64,000 nucleotides of DNA from Rhodiola kirilowii (Eukaryota; Streptophyta; Magnoliopsida; Saxifragales; Crassulaceae). Each line of letters starts with the position of its first letter. Within the stretch, counting starts at the first letter, position 1. Shown piece after piece: positions 1-10,545 of this stretch. Where the stretch lies: the NCBI GenBank assembly GCA_033675215.1, contig CM066200.1, positions 31,418,821-31,482,820 on the forward strand, given 5' to 3'. Made by a program: the position numbers and the translations under genes. The notes under the pieces were generated by a model. That model was given only the letters and a program-made list of their open reading frames with translations, made no database searches and was not told where the DNA came from.

Positions 1-494
1 GCTCCCATCAGTGTAGCCAATGCCTCTATGTCCTCCACTCATCCTCCGAGACTTCAGAATCGTGTCTAGGTCTTTTGATCCAGAGTTTAACACCTTCACT
101 GATGTCTTGACCTGATTCAGACTCGTCCTTGTCGCTGTTCCACTCTTCAGATACATCAGTCTTCAGAGCAACACATTTTTCTATCCTTCTTCGAAGATCA
201 TCAGAAAAATTCATCTCAAATGTCCTTAGTGACCCTATGAGCTCGTCAAGCTTCATCTGCTTCATCATCATTGGGATATCGCAGAGTGTGCACCAATTGA
301 TTGATTCTTGACATTTGCTCATGTTCGACCTCCAATATGATCTCCACCTCCTTCAGTAATTATCCGCGTTCAGCTCGGGACAACTTCTCACCAGCAGCTC
401 TCCTTATGGAAGACACAGGTGCATCCTTCCTCTTCAGCCCAGGGTCCTTCAGATCATTCTTATGTCGACCCTTGAACAGTTTGTGATCAACTAC
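1..494 (-). mobile_element. Sirevirus (Copia) F, left-hand piece: env-like tail and a gag piece
   Basis: This minus-strand sequence belongs to a broken Copia/Sirevirus copy that continues at 20342 beyond element A. Positions about 260-494 resemble the C-terminal end of the env-like ORF in copy G (49427-49703), including the shared RINxL and YP segments. Positions about 26-240 resemble a Sirevirus gag (KLDELIGSLRTF, compare KLDELMGSLRTY in G near 60.5 kb). The 5-bp duplication ACTAC on both sides of A (490-494 and 20337-20341) shows that the two pieces were once continuous. The element runs off the left edge, so its 3' LTR is not visible. Confidence 0.75.
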
Positions 495-1075
495 TGATGG
501 ACCATAATTGTATGAATCATAAACACAGTTAAACCCACCAAATTAGACTCTTTATCTATTTAACTTTTGCTTGTTAGTTTCGATATTTATCTACAGGGTA
601 TTTTGGAGTCTAGAGAGAATACAGGCTAAGGAGGAGTTTTTAAGCTGAAAATATATTAGGAGTCATTCCAAGGTCACGACCAGATGCCGACTGTACAAAA
701 CTTATGATCCTGACGTGGAATCACTCAAAACAAGTCCAACCGAAGAGCAACCTGAGTCAGTCCGGAGCTGAAATGGATCGATGGCTTTTGTGGATGAGAT
801 CACAAAACCACTTCTCCCTTGCCATGTGACCGGCGGCTTTTGGTTCCTTCCCCTCCCTTCTCCACAAGCTTCCACAAGCTTCTTCTCCATGGTGACTCAT
901 GGGGGGGCGGCTATAGGAGATGGTGAGTCACCTCCGATGGCTTTTTTGAAGCTCCTCCCATTTTATGCCAAGTGTTCTCATCTCCTCCACAAAACTCACT
1001 CCCCTTAGCCTATAAATACCATGCCTTCCCTCCTTTGTAAATCATGCCACAATCCACAAGTTAGTGAGAGAAGCT
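495..1075 (+). repeat. 5' LTR of element A, first part
   Basis: This is the U3 and promoter part of the LTR, cut at 1075 by insertion of B. It matches 11559-12140 of the 3' LTR. A TATA-like TATAAAT at 1011 follows a CT-rich stretch. The last five bases, AAGCT, are the target site duplicated by B. Confidence 0.9.
1011..1017 (+). promoter_or_regulatory. TATA-like box in the LTR of A
   Basis: TATAAAT follows CCCTTAGCC. The same box with the same context recurs in the 3' LTR (about 12080) and in the LTRs of E (50642). It probably positions the Pol II start of the element transcript. Element B has landed about 60 bp downstream, so the promoter of this copy now reads into B. Confidence 0.55.
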
Positions 1076-2590
1076 TGATGGACCAAAGTTATACGAGTCA
1101 GAAACACAGTAAAACCCCCCTAATTAGACTATTTGTCTATCTAACGTCTACGTGTTAGTCCCGATATATTTTCACAGGGCATTTTAGAGACTGAAGTGAA
1201 AACACGCTGAGGAGAGGATTTTAAGCTGAAAAGATAACAAGAGTCAATCCAAGGTCAAGATCATATGCCGACTGAAGAAATATCAAGGATCCTGACGTTA
1301 AATTGACCAGAACAAATTAATCAGAAGAATCAGGAGTGGAGTCAAGACAGACCGGGGAAGGAACACATTGACAGTTTTGTGAAAAGACTGCACAAAACTG
1401 TACAAACTCACACATTGGGCAAGGATGAACGGCCACCACTCAAGGAGGTGGCCAAGGGAGGAGCTCCTCCCCCTTGGACCACCGGCAACCGGCGGCTTGG
1501 GGTGGTGGTGACCGGCGGCTTTTGCCCCTCCTCCACATGTCACCACCACCTTCCTCCTCCTCTCCTTCCTCCACATGTGGCCATCTCCTCCCTTGATTTC
1601 TTCCTCCAATCAAAATGCAACACTTGTAGCCATCTCCTCCTCCTCCCATGGCTATATAAGGAGGCCTCCTCCTCCTCATTTCACACACCAATTCTCAAAT
1701 TCACTTCTCTCTCTAGAAGTTGTAATACTTGTAAGTTGTAATCTTGCTTTGGAAATAAAGGAAAGCTCCCTTGGCGCTTCAACGGTTGTAAGTTTCTCTT
1801 AGTATTTATTTATTTAACTGTTGCCTTTAATTTCCTTAGTATAATGTTTAGCGCGATGAATAGTAGCTAAACTAGTAGTTCGGTCTAAGGGGCGCACTTG
1901 TATTATATAATGTTTTAAGACTATTAACTTAGTGTTTAGTATTAGTATTCAAAACTTGTTCTATGTGCCATATATAGTCAGAGTTTCCAAGGTTGAGTGG
2001 ATGCTGTAACAAGCAAAGCTCTTCTGTGGGAATTCGTGATCATACTCAGGTAGTGGAAGCTGTAACAAGCAAAGCTATCTGAGGAGTTCGACTCATCCTA
2101 AATCCCATCTGGTCGAGCGTAACTGTGAGATCAGGTGGATGTACCCAGGCTAGCATACCTTAGGGTATTGGCGCTAGACTGAAATAGAACAGGAGTTGCT
2201 TTAAACCGGTGTTGCAAGTCTTGTGCTGTAACTAGCCTCGATTCACCATTTGAATACTTAGATGATTCACTAATGGTCAATGATAAACAGGATATAATAC
2301 AAGTCCCCTGAAACCGAACATTTCTCTTAATCATTAAAATAGTAATTTACTTTCCAGTATTAAAATCAACCAACCAACCAATCAATCAATCAAAATAGCT
2401 GATAGCTTTAAAACCAACCAACTGACCTTAAACACGTTCCCACGCTGCGTAATTCCCACCGAAGAACAATTATTCCCCTAGTTCCCTTGGGTTCGACCCC
2501 TACTTACCAAGTACTACCCAGTAGTATAGTTGCAAGTAGTGGACTATAAATTTATTTGCACAATCGCTTTGACGACGAGCGGTTCTGTCA
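1076..2590 (+). repeat. 5' LTR of element B (1515 bp)
   Basis: It starts TGATGG and ends TCTGTCA. It has a CT/GGCGGC-rich U3, a TATATAAG box at 1653 and an AATAAA at about 1756. Near its 3' end lies the GGTTCGACCCC motif (2490-2500) that all Gypsy-type LTRs here share. The other LTR has exactly the same length. Confidence 0.95.
1653..1660 (+). promoter_or_regulatory. TATA box in the LTR of B
   Basis: TATATAAG lies after a CT-rich stretch and before a CCTCCTCC run. It is identical in the 3' LTR (about 7021) and is the likely Pol II core promoter of the element. Confidence 0.6.
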
Positions 2591-2593
2591 AAT

Positions 2594-2610
2594 TGGCGCC
2601 GTTGCCGGGG
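2594..2610 (+). other. Primer binding site (tRNA-Asp) of element B
   Basis: TGGCGCCGTTGCCGGGG starts three bases after the LTR. It is the exact reverse complement of the 3' end of plant tRNA-Asp(GTC), which ends CCCCGGCAACGGCGCCA. This is the usual primer of Athila/Calypso-type Gypsy elements. Confidence 0.92.
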
Positions 2611-2662
2611 AACTAGTCATCGGATAACTGTTCTTTGAACCGTTACGCGCTTCAAAACAACC

Positions 2663-5248
2663 ATGTCTCGCGAAGAAAGTCACCATGACTTCCAGGATGA
2701 CGAAGAAATAAACCTGTACGATCAGAATGATGAGGTACCGTTTCCATTCGTCGACGATTCGGAACAACTCATCAGAAATAGGAGAGCTCGTGATAGGGAA
2801 GCAGTCAGAAGAAACCAAGAAATACCCGAGGACCGAAATGCAGCTGGTCCAGTACAACCTCCTATCCATCCCCCACGACCACAACCTCAACCTCGATACA
2901 TGCCAAGAAGAGAACCCGCGTTTGATGACTACTACGGAGATAACTACTACCGTGAACCGACGATGGGCGAGTTAAATGCCCCTAATTTCGAGACACAGCC
3001 GTGGTGTATCTATGAGAGCCCTCAATTAGAAAATATAACCATCAACGCATCAGTGGCACACAGCCTGCCGAAATTCTCAGGATCTCAAGGAGAATCTGCC
3101 GCAACTCACCTCCAACGCCTACATGGCATTTGCCAGAATCTAAAGCCCAACCGAGTGAATATGGACGACTTCAAGTTAAAAGCGTTCTATTTTTCCCTCA
3201 CTGACTCGGCAAGTGACTGATTCCTTTCATTGCCTTCCGGAAGCATTAGAACATGGGTTCAGATGCAGAAGAAATTCTTAGATAAATACTATCCGGCTGG
3301 AAGAGCAATTCAAGTAAGGAAGCAACTACAGGAAATCAAACAAGGTCCCAATGAAACCATGTACGATTACCTGGAAAAGTTCAATCACCTAGAAAGGAGC
3401 TGCTGTACCCTTGGACTGCCAGAGAAACAAGTCATCGAGTACCTCATTGATGGATTAAGACCACTAGACAAAATGCTCTTGGATGCCTCAGCAGGAGGGT
3501 CCATGATGAATCTGTCATTAAGTGGCATCAGAAATCTCATCGCCAACGTTGCTGAAAATGCTCGATTTGGAGAAGAGACCACTCACCAAGATGAATTCTC
3601 TCGATCAAAAAGGGTAGCACAAACTGAAGCATCAGTAAACTCCATAACTGAAGAGATGAAACAGTTAAAGGAGATAATGATTGAGATCATACGTAGACAG
3701 CCAGTTACGGTTAAACCTTGCGAGTTCTGTGGTTCTACGGACCACAAAACAGACGCATGCCCAACATTGATAGAAGAAGAACCGGCTGATGTGAATGCAG
3801 TGGGAGGATATCAAGGATACAACAACGTCAGAACTGGACAAAATAGACAGTACGGTCAAACGTCCAACCCAGACTGGCGTAACAACAACAGCTATCTTCA
3901 GACGGAGACACAACTAGCTGTCCCTCAACTAGCGCAGTCATTCTACCAACCACCCCACCGACAATATCACCAGAACACTCCATCAGCAGGCCAATATCAC
4001 CAAAAAGGGCCAAATCAGTACCAAGCCAGACCGAGCAATCAGCAGGAGCCAAGCAAGTCGCTCAACGACACGATGAAGGAGCTTACGGGAAACATTAATC
4101 AGTTGGGAACTTTGCTACACCAGTACCAGGCAAAAACTGACGGGGCAATCTCAGAATTGACCAAACAAATGTCCCAGCTCGCCACAGCCATGTCTACACT
4201 CACTACTGAACCTGGCAGACTTCCTTCACAGACCGTTCAAAATCCAAAAGCAAATATAAGCATGATAAAGAGGTCAAGCATGAAGGGTACACTAGGAGAG
4301 GTAGCACGATACCCAACTTACAAACTCTCGAACAATCACTTCAACCGCAGACGTCATCCTGATTGGAATCAAGAGGAAGATCGCCCCAATAATGGCAAAA
4401 CATGGGTTACACATGCCGACAATGGACGATATGCATTCACCGTCTGCATAACACCACCGCCTATTATACACACCAACGTACCAGCATCAGGATGGGACGA
4501 CGACAACAACTTAAGGCCAAGGAATAGGCAGACTGGTCAAAGAATAGAAAGAGCCCTCGTTTCAGACCATGAGTCACAACCGGAAAGAGATAAAGACCCA
4601 GGAGCCTTTACAATCACTTGTTGTATTGGTGAAACCCAGATCCACAAATGCTTAGTCGATCTTGGGGCTGCTGTCAACGCCATGCCTTCCTCCTTGTATT
4701 ACTTACTAGGACTGGGTCCGTTGAAACCTCCCCGGTCAAATATCGAGCTAGGAGATAAGTCATGCATCCTTTCGGTTGGAGAACTGGAAGATGTAATACT
4801 CCATGTGGGAGAGCTCGTCGTTGCTGCAGACTTCTATGTAATACCAACAGAAGAAACCAGCGAAGACGATCCTCCAATAATAATATTGGGACGACCATTC
4901 CTCTACGCCACTAAATCAAGGATCGATGTGAGCAAGGGGTCATTATCACTTAAGTTCGGCGGCAAAATTGCACATTTCTACATTAATAAGAGCCGCCCGG
5001 ACACGAAGAAACCGCCAGACATAACACATATCTCAGATCACTGTGCACAGTTTTCTGACCTGTCATTAGGGACCAAAAAAGTATCAAGACCAGTAGCTAT
5101 GGTCAATGGTCTCCCGCCTTCTCAGAAACAATGGAAAGAGAAAACACCAGAACAATGGAGCTCTTACTCCAACAAGAAGTCAGGAAGGAACAACACTAGA
5201 ACGGTGGCAAAGTTTGACCTCAGCCACCCATGGGACCCAAACCAATGA
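2663..5248 (+). pseudogene. gag-protease region of element B
   Basis: The region starts MSREESHHDF. A retrotransposon gag (capsid) domain follows, with motifs PKFSG, THLQRLHGICQ and ETMYDYLEKF. Next is a CCHC zinc knuckle (CEFCGSTDHKTDACP), a Q/N-rich linker and an Athila-type aspartic protease (LVDLGAAVNAMP and IILGRPFL). It ends KFDLSHPWDPNQ, a tail shared with the shorter ORFs of A and E. Relative to sister element C it looks broken about once. No polymerase domain follows, so mobility would need enzymes in trans. Confidence 0.88.
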
Positions 5249-5264
5249 ACCACAAACGAGGTAT

Positions 5265-5313
5265 CGTCGAGCCAACGACGTTAAACAAGTGCACTGTCGG
5301 GAGGTAACCCGAC
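5265..5313 (+). other. Two tandem hairpins after the ORF of element B
   Basis: The first hairpin has arms CGTCG (5265-5269) and CGACG (5276-5280). The second has arms GTCGGG (5296-5301) and CCCGAC (5308-5313) with loop AGGTAA. The same pair lies just after the stop in A, C and E although the proteins differ. From memory, a closely related sequence is widespread in plant Athila-type elements. Its role is unknown. Confidence 0.7.
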
Positions 5314-5380
5314 ACTATCTTACTTTTCCGCACTTTAATTTCTGTCATTTAAATTCAGTATTTAGTTTTAAGCTTGCATG

Positions 5381-5421
5381 ACTTTTGAACTAAGGCACGC
5401 CTTCGTTCAAAAGTGGGGGGG
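5381..5421 (+). other. Long hairpin ending in a PPT-like G tract, element B
   Basis: Arms ACTTTTGAAC (5381-5390) and GTTCAAAAGT (5405-5414) pair perfectly, with an inner AAGGC/GCCTT stem. A G7 run follows immediately. The end of the hairpin plus G tract resembles the true PPT at 6422-6438, so it could act as an internal second PPT. That role is inference. Confidence 0.6.
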
Positions 5422-6402
5422 TGAGAACCACCTGTGTACATAAATAACATGCAGCTGTTTTTCTTTTTTAATAAGTACCTTTTTGAAAATATGAACTTAA
5501 GAATGTGAAAAAGATAAATCATAATTCATGCATTAACCTTGTGAAAATTCAACTGCTTAAAAACTTAGAATGTAACTTTCCATTTGTCCTTTGTGCTGAG
5601 ATAACTAGGGATGTGGAGTTGATATAAACTGCCCTAGAGAGGCTTGGAAAGCAATCAAAGGATCAGATCAAACTATATGGTTTTCGAAGTCAGTGGAGGC
5701 TGTACTTCGGGTTTTCAGTGAATAATTAAAGTCAACTCCGCCAAGAAGCATCTATGCAAAGGCGAGGACGGGAATCAGACCGTCCTCTCTCTAGTCAAAA
5801 TAGCCGAGAAAATAGATGGGCGACCCTCATTTTGACCCGCGCAAAACGACAAAGACGAGAGGAGCGGGGAGGTATTTCCATAGGCTTGCGGGCGATGATT
5901 GGACCTCCCAAAAAGGCTCGAGAAAATGGACTAGCAGTCACAAAAAGATGAAAAGCTCAATGAAGCAAATCAAAAGAGGCCAAAGGCCCAAAATTGTGAA
6001 GGTTTTAACCGAGCAAAAGTGAAGCACTCAAAAAAGTCAAATCAAAGGCCAAAGGCCGATTCACTACAACAAAAAAAGCAGTCCCTCGCCAAAGAAGAAA
6101 ATCAAAAAGGCTCAACTCACTGAAACCCGAATCGAATCACGTGCTAGAGAAAGCTACCAGAAAACCATATAGTAAGAGACGATCCCGAGGTTGCAGTCCA
6201 GGAACCTAAAAAGGGCTATCTCCCGAGACATCCAATATAATTTGCATCTCAGCACGGAGGTACAAGTATTAAGTTTCTTCTATTTATTTACGCAGTTTAA
6301 TTTGGTAATAAGTAAGCAATGTATGAATTAGGATAGATCGAGTACCACAATCTAATTTTCATATTCCAAAGCCAAAATTAGAACTTACGCCCTTTAATAG
6401 CA
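5422..6402 (+). other. Conserved non-coding 3' module of element B
   Basis: About 1 kb between the internal G tract and the terminal hairpin has no convincing ORF. It aligns with the same interval in A (10546-11522), C (17279-18262) and E (53329-54364), including a GAGGTATTTCCATAGGCTTG block and AAAGGCCAAAGGCC repeats. Conservation across elements with different proteins suggests an RNA role such as packaging or stability, or simple common descent. Confidence 0.6.
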
Positions 6403-6438
6403 TTGTTCGGGACGAACAACTAAAAGTGGGGGGGGGGG
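6403..6438 (+). other. Terminal hairpin and polypurine tract of element B
   Basis: TTGTTCG (6403-6409) and CGAACAA (6413-6419) form a 7-bp stem with loop GGA. AAAAGT plus a long G run (6422-6438) follows, five bases before the 3' LTR. This is the expected place of the plus-strand primer. The hairpin is identical in A, C and E. Confidence 0.85.
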
Positions 6439-6443
6439 TAATC

Positions 6444-7958
6444 TGATGGACCAAAGTTATACGAGTCAGAAACACAGTAAAACCCCCCTAATTAGACTGT
6501 TTGTCTATCTAACGTCTACGTGTTAGTCCCGATATATTTTCACAGGGCATTTTAGAGACTGAAGTGAAAACACGCTAAGGAGAGGATTTTAAGCTGAAAA
6601 GATAACAAGAGTCAATCCAAGGTCAAGATCATATGCCGACTGAAGAAATATCAAGGATCCTGACGTTAAATTGACCAGAACAAATTAATCAGAAGAATCA
6701 GGAGTGGAGTCAAGACAAGCCGGGGAAGGAACACATTGACAGTTTTGTGAAAAGAATGCACAAAACTGTACAAACTCACACATTGGGCAAGGATGACCGG
6801 CCACCACTCAAGGAGGTGGCCAAGGGAGGAGCTCCTCCCCCTTGGACCACCGGCAACCGGCGGCTTGGGGTGGTGGTGACCGGCGGCTTTTGCCCCTCCT
6901 CCACATGTCACCACCACCTTCCTCCTCCTCTCCTTCCTCCACATGTGGCCATCTCCTCCCTTGATTTCTTCCTCCAATCAAAATGCAACACTTGTAGCCA
7001 TCTCCTCCTCCTCCCATGGCTATATAAGGAGGCCTCCTCCTCCTCATTTCACACACCAATTCTCAAATTCACTTCTCTCTCTAGAAGTTGTAATACTTGT
7101 AAGTTGTAATCTTGCTTTGGAAATAAAGGAAAGCTCCCTTGGCGCTTCAACGGTTGTAAGTTTCTCTTAGTATTTATTTATTTAACTGTTGCCTTTAATT
7201 TCCTTAGTATAATGTTTAGCGCGATAAATAGTAGCTAAACTAGTAGTTCGGTCAAAGGGGCGCACTTGTATTATATAATGTTTTAAGACTATTAACTTAG
7301 TGTTTAGTCTTAGTATTCAAAACTTGTTCTATGTGCCATATATAGTCAGAGTTTCCAAGGTTGAGTGGATGCTGTAACAAGCAAAGCTCTTCTGTGGGAA
7401 TTCGTGATCATACTCAGGTAGTGGAAGCTGTAACAAGCAAAGCTATCTGAGGAGTTCGACTCATCCTAAATCCCATCTGGTCGAGCGTAACTGTGAGATC
7501 AGGTGGATGTACCCAGGCTAGCATACCTTAGGGTATTGGCGCTAGACTGAAATAGAACAGGAGTTGCTTTAAACCGGTGTTGCAAGTCTTGTGCTGTAAC
7601 TAGCCTCGATTCACCGTTTGAATACTTAGATGATTCACTAATGGTCAATGATAAACAGGATATAATACAAGTCCCCTGAAACCGAACATTTCTCTTAATC
7701 ATTAAAATAGTAATTTACTTTCCAGTATTAAAATCAACCAACCAACCAATCAATCAATCAAAATAGCTGGTAGCTTTAAAACCAACCAACCGACCTTAAA
7801 CACGTTCCCACGCTGCGTAATTCCCCCCGAAGAACAATTATTCCCCTAGTTCCCTTGGGTTCGACCCCTACTTACCAAGTACTACCCAGTAGTATAGTTG
7901 CAAGTAGTGGACTATAAATTTATTTGCACAATCGCTTTGACGACGAGCGGTTCTGTCA
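6444..7958 (+). repeat. 3' LTR of element B (1515 bp)
   Basis: It is the same length as the 5' LTR and about 99% identical to it. It ends TCTGTCA and is followed by the TSD AAGCT and the remainder of the LTR of A. Confidence 0.95.
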
Positions 7959-7963
7959 AAGCT

Positions 7964-8829
7964 CTCACTTCTCTCTAGAGTTTGGGCACTAATCATGTAA
8001 TCACTTTACTTTGGAATTAAAGCTTTAGCACTTTCAATGGTTTTTGTAAGTACTCTCTTTTTTACTTTACCGTCTTTCAAAGTACTTTACTTTTCAATGC
8101 ACTTAGCTATGATGTCCTGTTCCATGAATAGTCGTAGCTAAACTCTTTATTCGGTTGAAGGGGTGTACTTGTATCATAAAATGTTTTAGACCCTGCACCT
8201 AGTGCCTCTCTGTGTTGAAAACTTGTTTTATGTGCCACATATTAGGTTAGAACTTCCAAGGTTGAGTGGATGCTTTAACGGGCAAAGCTCTTCCGTGGGG
8301 TTCGTGAACATACTCGGGTAAGTGGATGCTTTAACGGGCAAAGCTTATCTGAGGAGTTTGACCTCTCTTAAAAACCATTTGGTTGATCGTAACTGAAGAT
8401 CAAATGGATGCACTCAAGGCTAAGATACTTCGAAAGGAGGAATTAGTCTAAATAGAACAAGTGTTCGAAACGATGTTGCAAGTCTTGTGCTAGAAATAGC
8501 CTCGATTCATCTTTGAACACTTAGTATGATCATTAGAGGTCAATGATAAACAGAATATGATACAAGGCCCTTGAAACCGAATCTTTCCTTTAATTTTTAT
8601 ATCAACTGTTCCTTTACTTTCAGTACCTTATCAATTGTTTACTTTCTGTATAAACCACTCAAACCAAATCGCACTTTAATTTATGTGTAAGCTTCATTAA
8701 AGAACAACTAATCCACACTGACTCTCTTGGGTTCGACCCCTACTTACCACTTGCTACCCAGTAGTGAAGTCGCGAGTAGCGGACTTATAAATTTATTTGT
8801 ACATTTGCTCTGACGACAAGCATCTGTCA
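7964..8829 (+). repeat. 5' LTR of element A, second part
   Basis: This continues the LTR after B and matches 12145-12713 plus 20038-20336 of the 3' LTR. It contains the GGTTCGACCCC motif near 8731 and ends CTGTCA just before the PBS. Confidence 0.9.
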
Positions 8830-8832
8830 AAT

Positions 8833-8849
8833 TGGCGCCGTTGCCGGGG
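8833..8849 (+). other. Primer binding site (tRNA-Asp) of element A
   Basis: TGGCGCCGTTGCCGGGG starts three bases after the LTR and is an exact complement of the tRNA-Asp 3' end, as in B and E. Confidence 0.9.
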
Positions 8850-8904
8850 AGTTGTGAATCGGAATAGTTGTTCTATTTTGTTTTTTTTTCTTTTTTCTTT
8901 TATC

Positions 8905-10347
8905 ATGCAATTCACTAAGTCTTACTACTACGGAATGGAGCCTTGGAACAATGAGGAGTTTTCCCCACCACCCTTTGAACTTGAAATCCGCGAGAAGATC
9001 AACAACATAGAGCAATCCCGGGACGAAACTTTGGACGAGTACTTGGCGTACTTTGACTCCATTGTGACGAGCTGCCCGCACCATGGATTCACCAACCACG
9101 ATCTTCTTCAAAGGTTTCTCAATGGGATGATACCACAAGAGTGGATTTGGCTAAATGATGCAACAGGAGGCTCGGTGAACAACTTAGACATAGATGATCT
9201 TTGGAACTTAATAGATGATTTGGCCGCGAGGTCAAGACAAAGAAAAGATCAAGCCATGCGGCGCGAAGAACTGGACAACACGATGCACCAAATCAAGGCC
9301 AAAACTGAGTTATGGGCAGCAAAAAACGAGCTGGCAGCTAGCACCCAGCAATTGGCCGTAGACATACAGCAATTGAGTGCCTTGATGCACCAATTCACGG
9401 CCGAAACCGAATCATGGGCAATAAAAAGGACGACTGAACCCGAGGAGCCGGAAGAGAATGAGGACCAGTGGATGACCGAAGAAGAACCACCCGAGACATA
9501 CCCGGACCTCAATGACGAGTTGCCCATATCAGACCCATACCTCAGTATGATTGCCCCCGGAGACCATATGAATGACGAGGATGAGGACCCATGGTTGCCT
9601 GAAGAAGAGCTCCATTCAGATTATCCCTGGGAGTTAGAAGAAGAACTGCCCAAATCAGGCCCGGTCCTTATCACCAATCCATCCGAGGAAATCACAGTCC
9701 TAACTGTCGAGCCTACAGAAGTCCCGAACCTCACTGCCGAAGCGGCCGAAGAAATCAAGCCAGGCCCGGTCATTGCGCTCGGAGCACCCGAGGAAGTCCT
9801 GGACCTCATTGCCAAACTGTCCAAGAAAGACCTGGTCCTCACTGTCGGAGCACCTGAAACAGACCCAGTCCTCATTGTCGAAGTGCCTCAACTTAACCCT
9901 TCGTGTTTTATGCCGATCATAGCCACCGAAGATCATATAATCAATAATGATGAGGTGCAAGGGGAGTTAGAGGAGGAGCATGAGCCCAAAAAGCCGACAA
10001 AGGAACTCTCACTCGTCACAAGCCAAGGAAAACCGCCTGAAAACTCACTCGTTCCAAGACAACCATCCATCACTGCCCCAATGAAGAGGATTGGCAGAGG
10101 CGCATGCTTAATGTCGCCTACATTTAATGGCACAAAACCAAACTTCCAAACTCGCAAAGGTGCCAACTATTCAAACATGAAGAAGCGGCTAAGACATGGG
10201 CCGAAGGAATGGAAACCCGGAAGGAGTAACAAGCAAGCACGACTCATTGGACCAGCAGCTATGGTCAAAGAGGCCTCACCCTCTCGGAGCAAAAGGGCAG
10301 CCGAGAATAAATTCGACCTTAAGCACCCATGGGATCCCTACTTATGA
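8905..10347 (+). CDS. Short gag-like ORF of element A with acidic half and KFDLKHPWDP tail
   Basis: This ORF of about 480 residues is open throughout and looks whole. I take the ATG at 8905 (MQFTKSYYYGMEPW) after a T/C-rich leader, because the upstream Met lies in the LTR. Residues about 25-120 match the second half of the gag domain of B and C (ETLDEYLxYFDS, compare ETMYDYLEKFNH; then GGS and DLW/NLI). A Q/A-rich helical stretch and a strongly acidic region with repeated EEL.KSGP and TVEPTEVP-like units follow. The protein ends in a basic stretch and KFDLKHPWDPYL, matching the C-terminal tail of B and C. Zinc knuckle and protease are not seen. Function is unknown; a capsid-like helper or packaging protein is inference. 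Confidence 0.8.
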   Translation: MQFTKSYYYGMEPWNNEEFSPPPFELEIREKINNIEQSRDETLDEYLAYFDSIVTSCPHHGFTNHDLLQRFLNGMIPQEWIWLNDATGGSVNNLDIDDLWNLIDDLAARSRQRKDQAMRREELDNTMHQIKAKTELWAAKNELAASTQQLAVDIQQLSALMHQFTAETESWAIKRTTEPEEPEENEDQWMTEEEPPETYPDLNDELPISDPYLSMIAPGDHMNDEDEDPWLPEEELHSDYPWELEEELPKSGPVLITNPSEEITVLTVEPTEVPNLTAEAAEEIKPGPVIALGAPEEVLDLIAKLSKKDLVLTVGAPETDPVLIVEVPQLNPSCFMPIIATEDHIINNDEVQGELEEEHEPKKPTKELSLVTSQGKPPENSLVPRQPSITAPMKRIGRGACLMSPTFNGTKPNFQTRKGANYSNMKKRLRHGPKEWKPGRSNKQARLIGPAAMVKEASPSRSKRAAENKFDLKHPWDPYL

Positions 10348-10363
10348 TCCAGGAGTGAGGTAT

Positions 10364-10413
10364 CGTCGAGCCAACGACGTTAAACAAAGGCACTAGTCGG
10401 GAGGTAACCCGAC
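10364..10413 (+). other. Two tandem hairpins after the ORF of element A
   Basis: Arms CGTCG/CGACG (10364-10379) and GTCGGG/CCCGAC (10396-10413) repeat the structure seen in B. Confidence 0.7.
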
Positions 10414-10493
10414 ACCTATCTTACTTTCAGTCATTTAATTTCAGTCATTTAGTTTTTTCATTCTCACCTTTCCTGTATATATTTGCTTGCATG

Positions 10494-10545
10494 ACTTTTG
10501 AACTAATCCGTGCTGTGAGGCACGCCTTCGTTCAAAAGTGTGGGG
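10494..10545 (+). other. Long hairpin with PPT-like tract, element A
   Basis: Outer arms ACTTTTGAAC (10494-10503) and GTTCAAAAGT (10530-10539) are identical to those of B, but the inner stem is different (CGTGC pairing with GCACG). GTGGGGTGAG follows. Replacing one complementary inner stem with another supports a real structure. Confidence 0.6.

Larger units (their letters stand above)
1076..7958 (+). mobile_element. Element B: non-autonomous Ty3/Gypsy element with gag and protease only
   Basis: B is a 6883-bp element in the 5' LTR of A, flanked by TSD AAGCT (1071-1075 and 7959-7963). Both LTRs are 1515 bp (1076-2590 and 6444-7958) and differ at about 13 positions (0.9%), so it is young, roughly 0.3-0.4 My under an assumed 1.3e-8 rate. 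Order: LTR, tRNA-Asp PBS, gag-protease region (2663-5248), tandem hairpins, long hairpin with G tract, about 1 kb non-coding, hairpin plus PPT, LTR. No reverse transcriptase or integrase is present. The coding region looks broken about once. The DLG form of the protease active site is usual for plant Athila-type Gypsy elements. Confidence 0.93.

Noticed and set aside
1298-1802. Overlapping ORFs on both strands in the LTRs of B (repeated at 6666-7170) and similar ORFs in the LTRs of C and E
   Set aside because: They come from CT-rich U3 promoter sequence and occur in both LTRs of each element; no protein family is recognisable.
2490-2500. Pol III gene suggested by the B-box-like GGTTCGACCCC
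   Set aside because: No matching A box or cloverleaf nearby; the motif is part of the LTR in every copy.
2594-2610. Possible tRNA-Asp gene
   Set aside because: Only the complement of the tRNA 3' end is present, directly after an LTR; it is a primer binding site.
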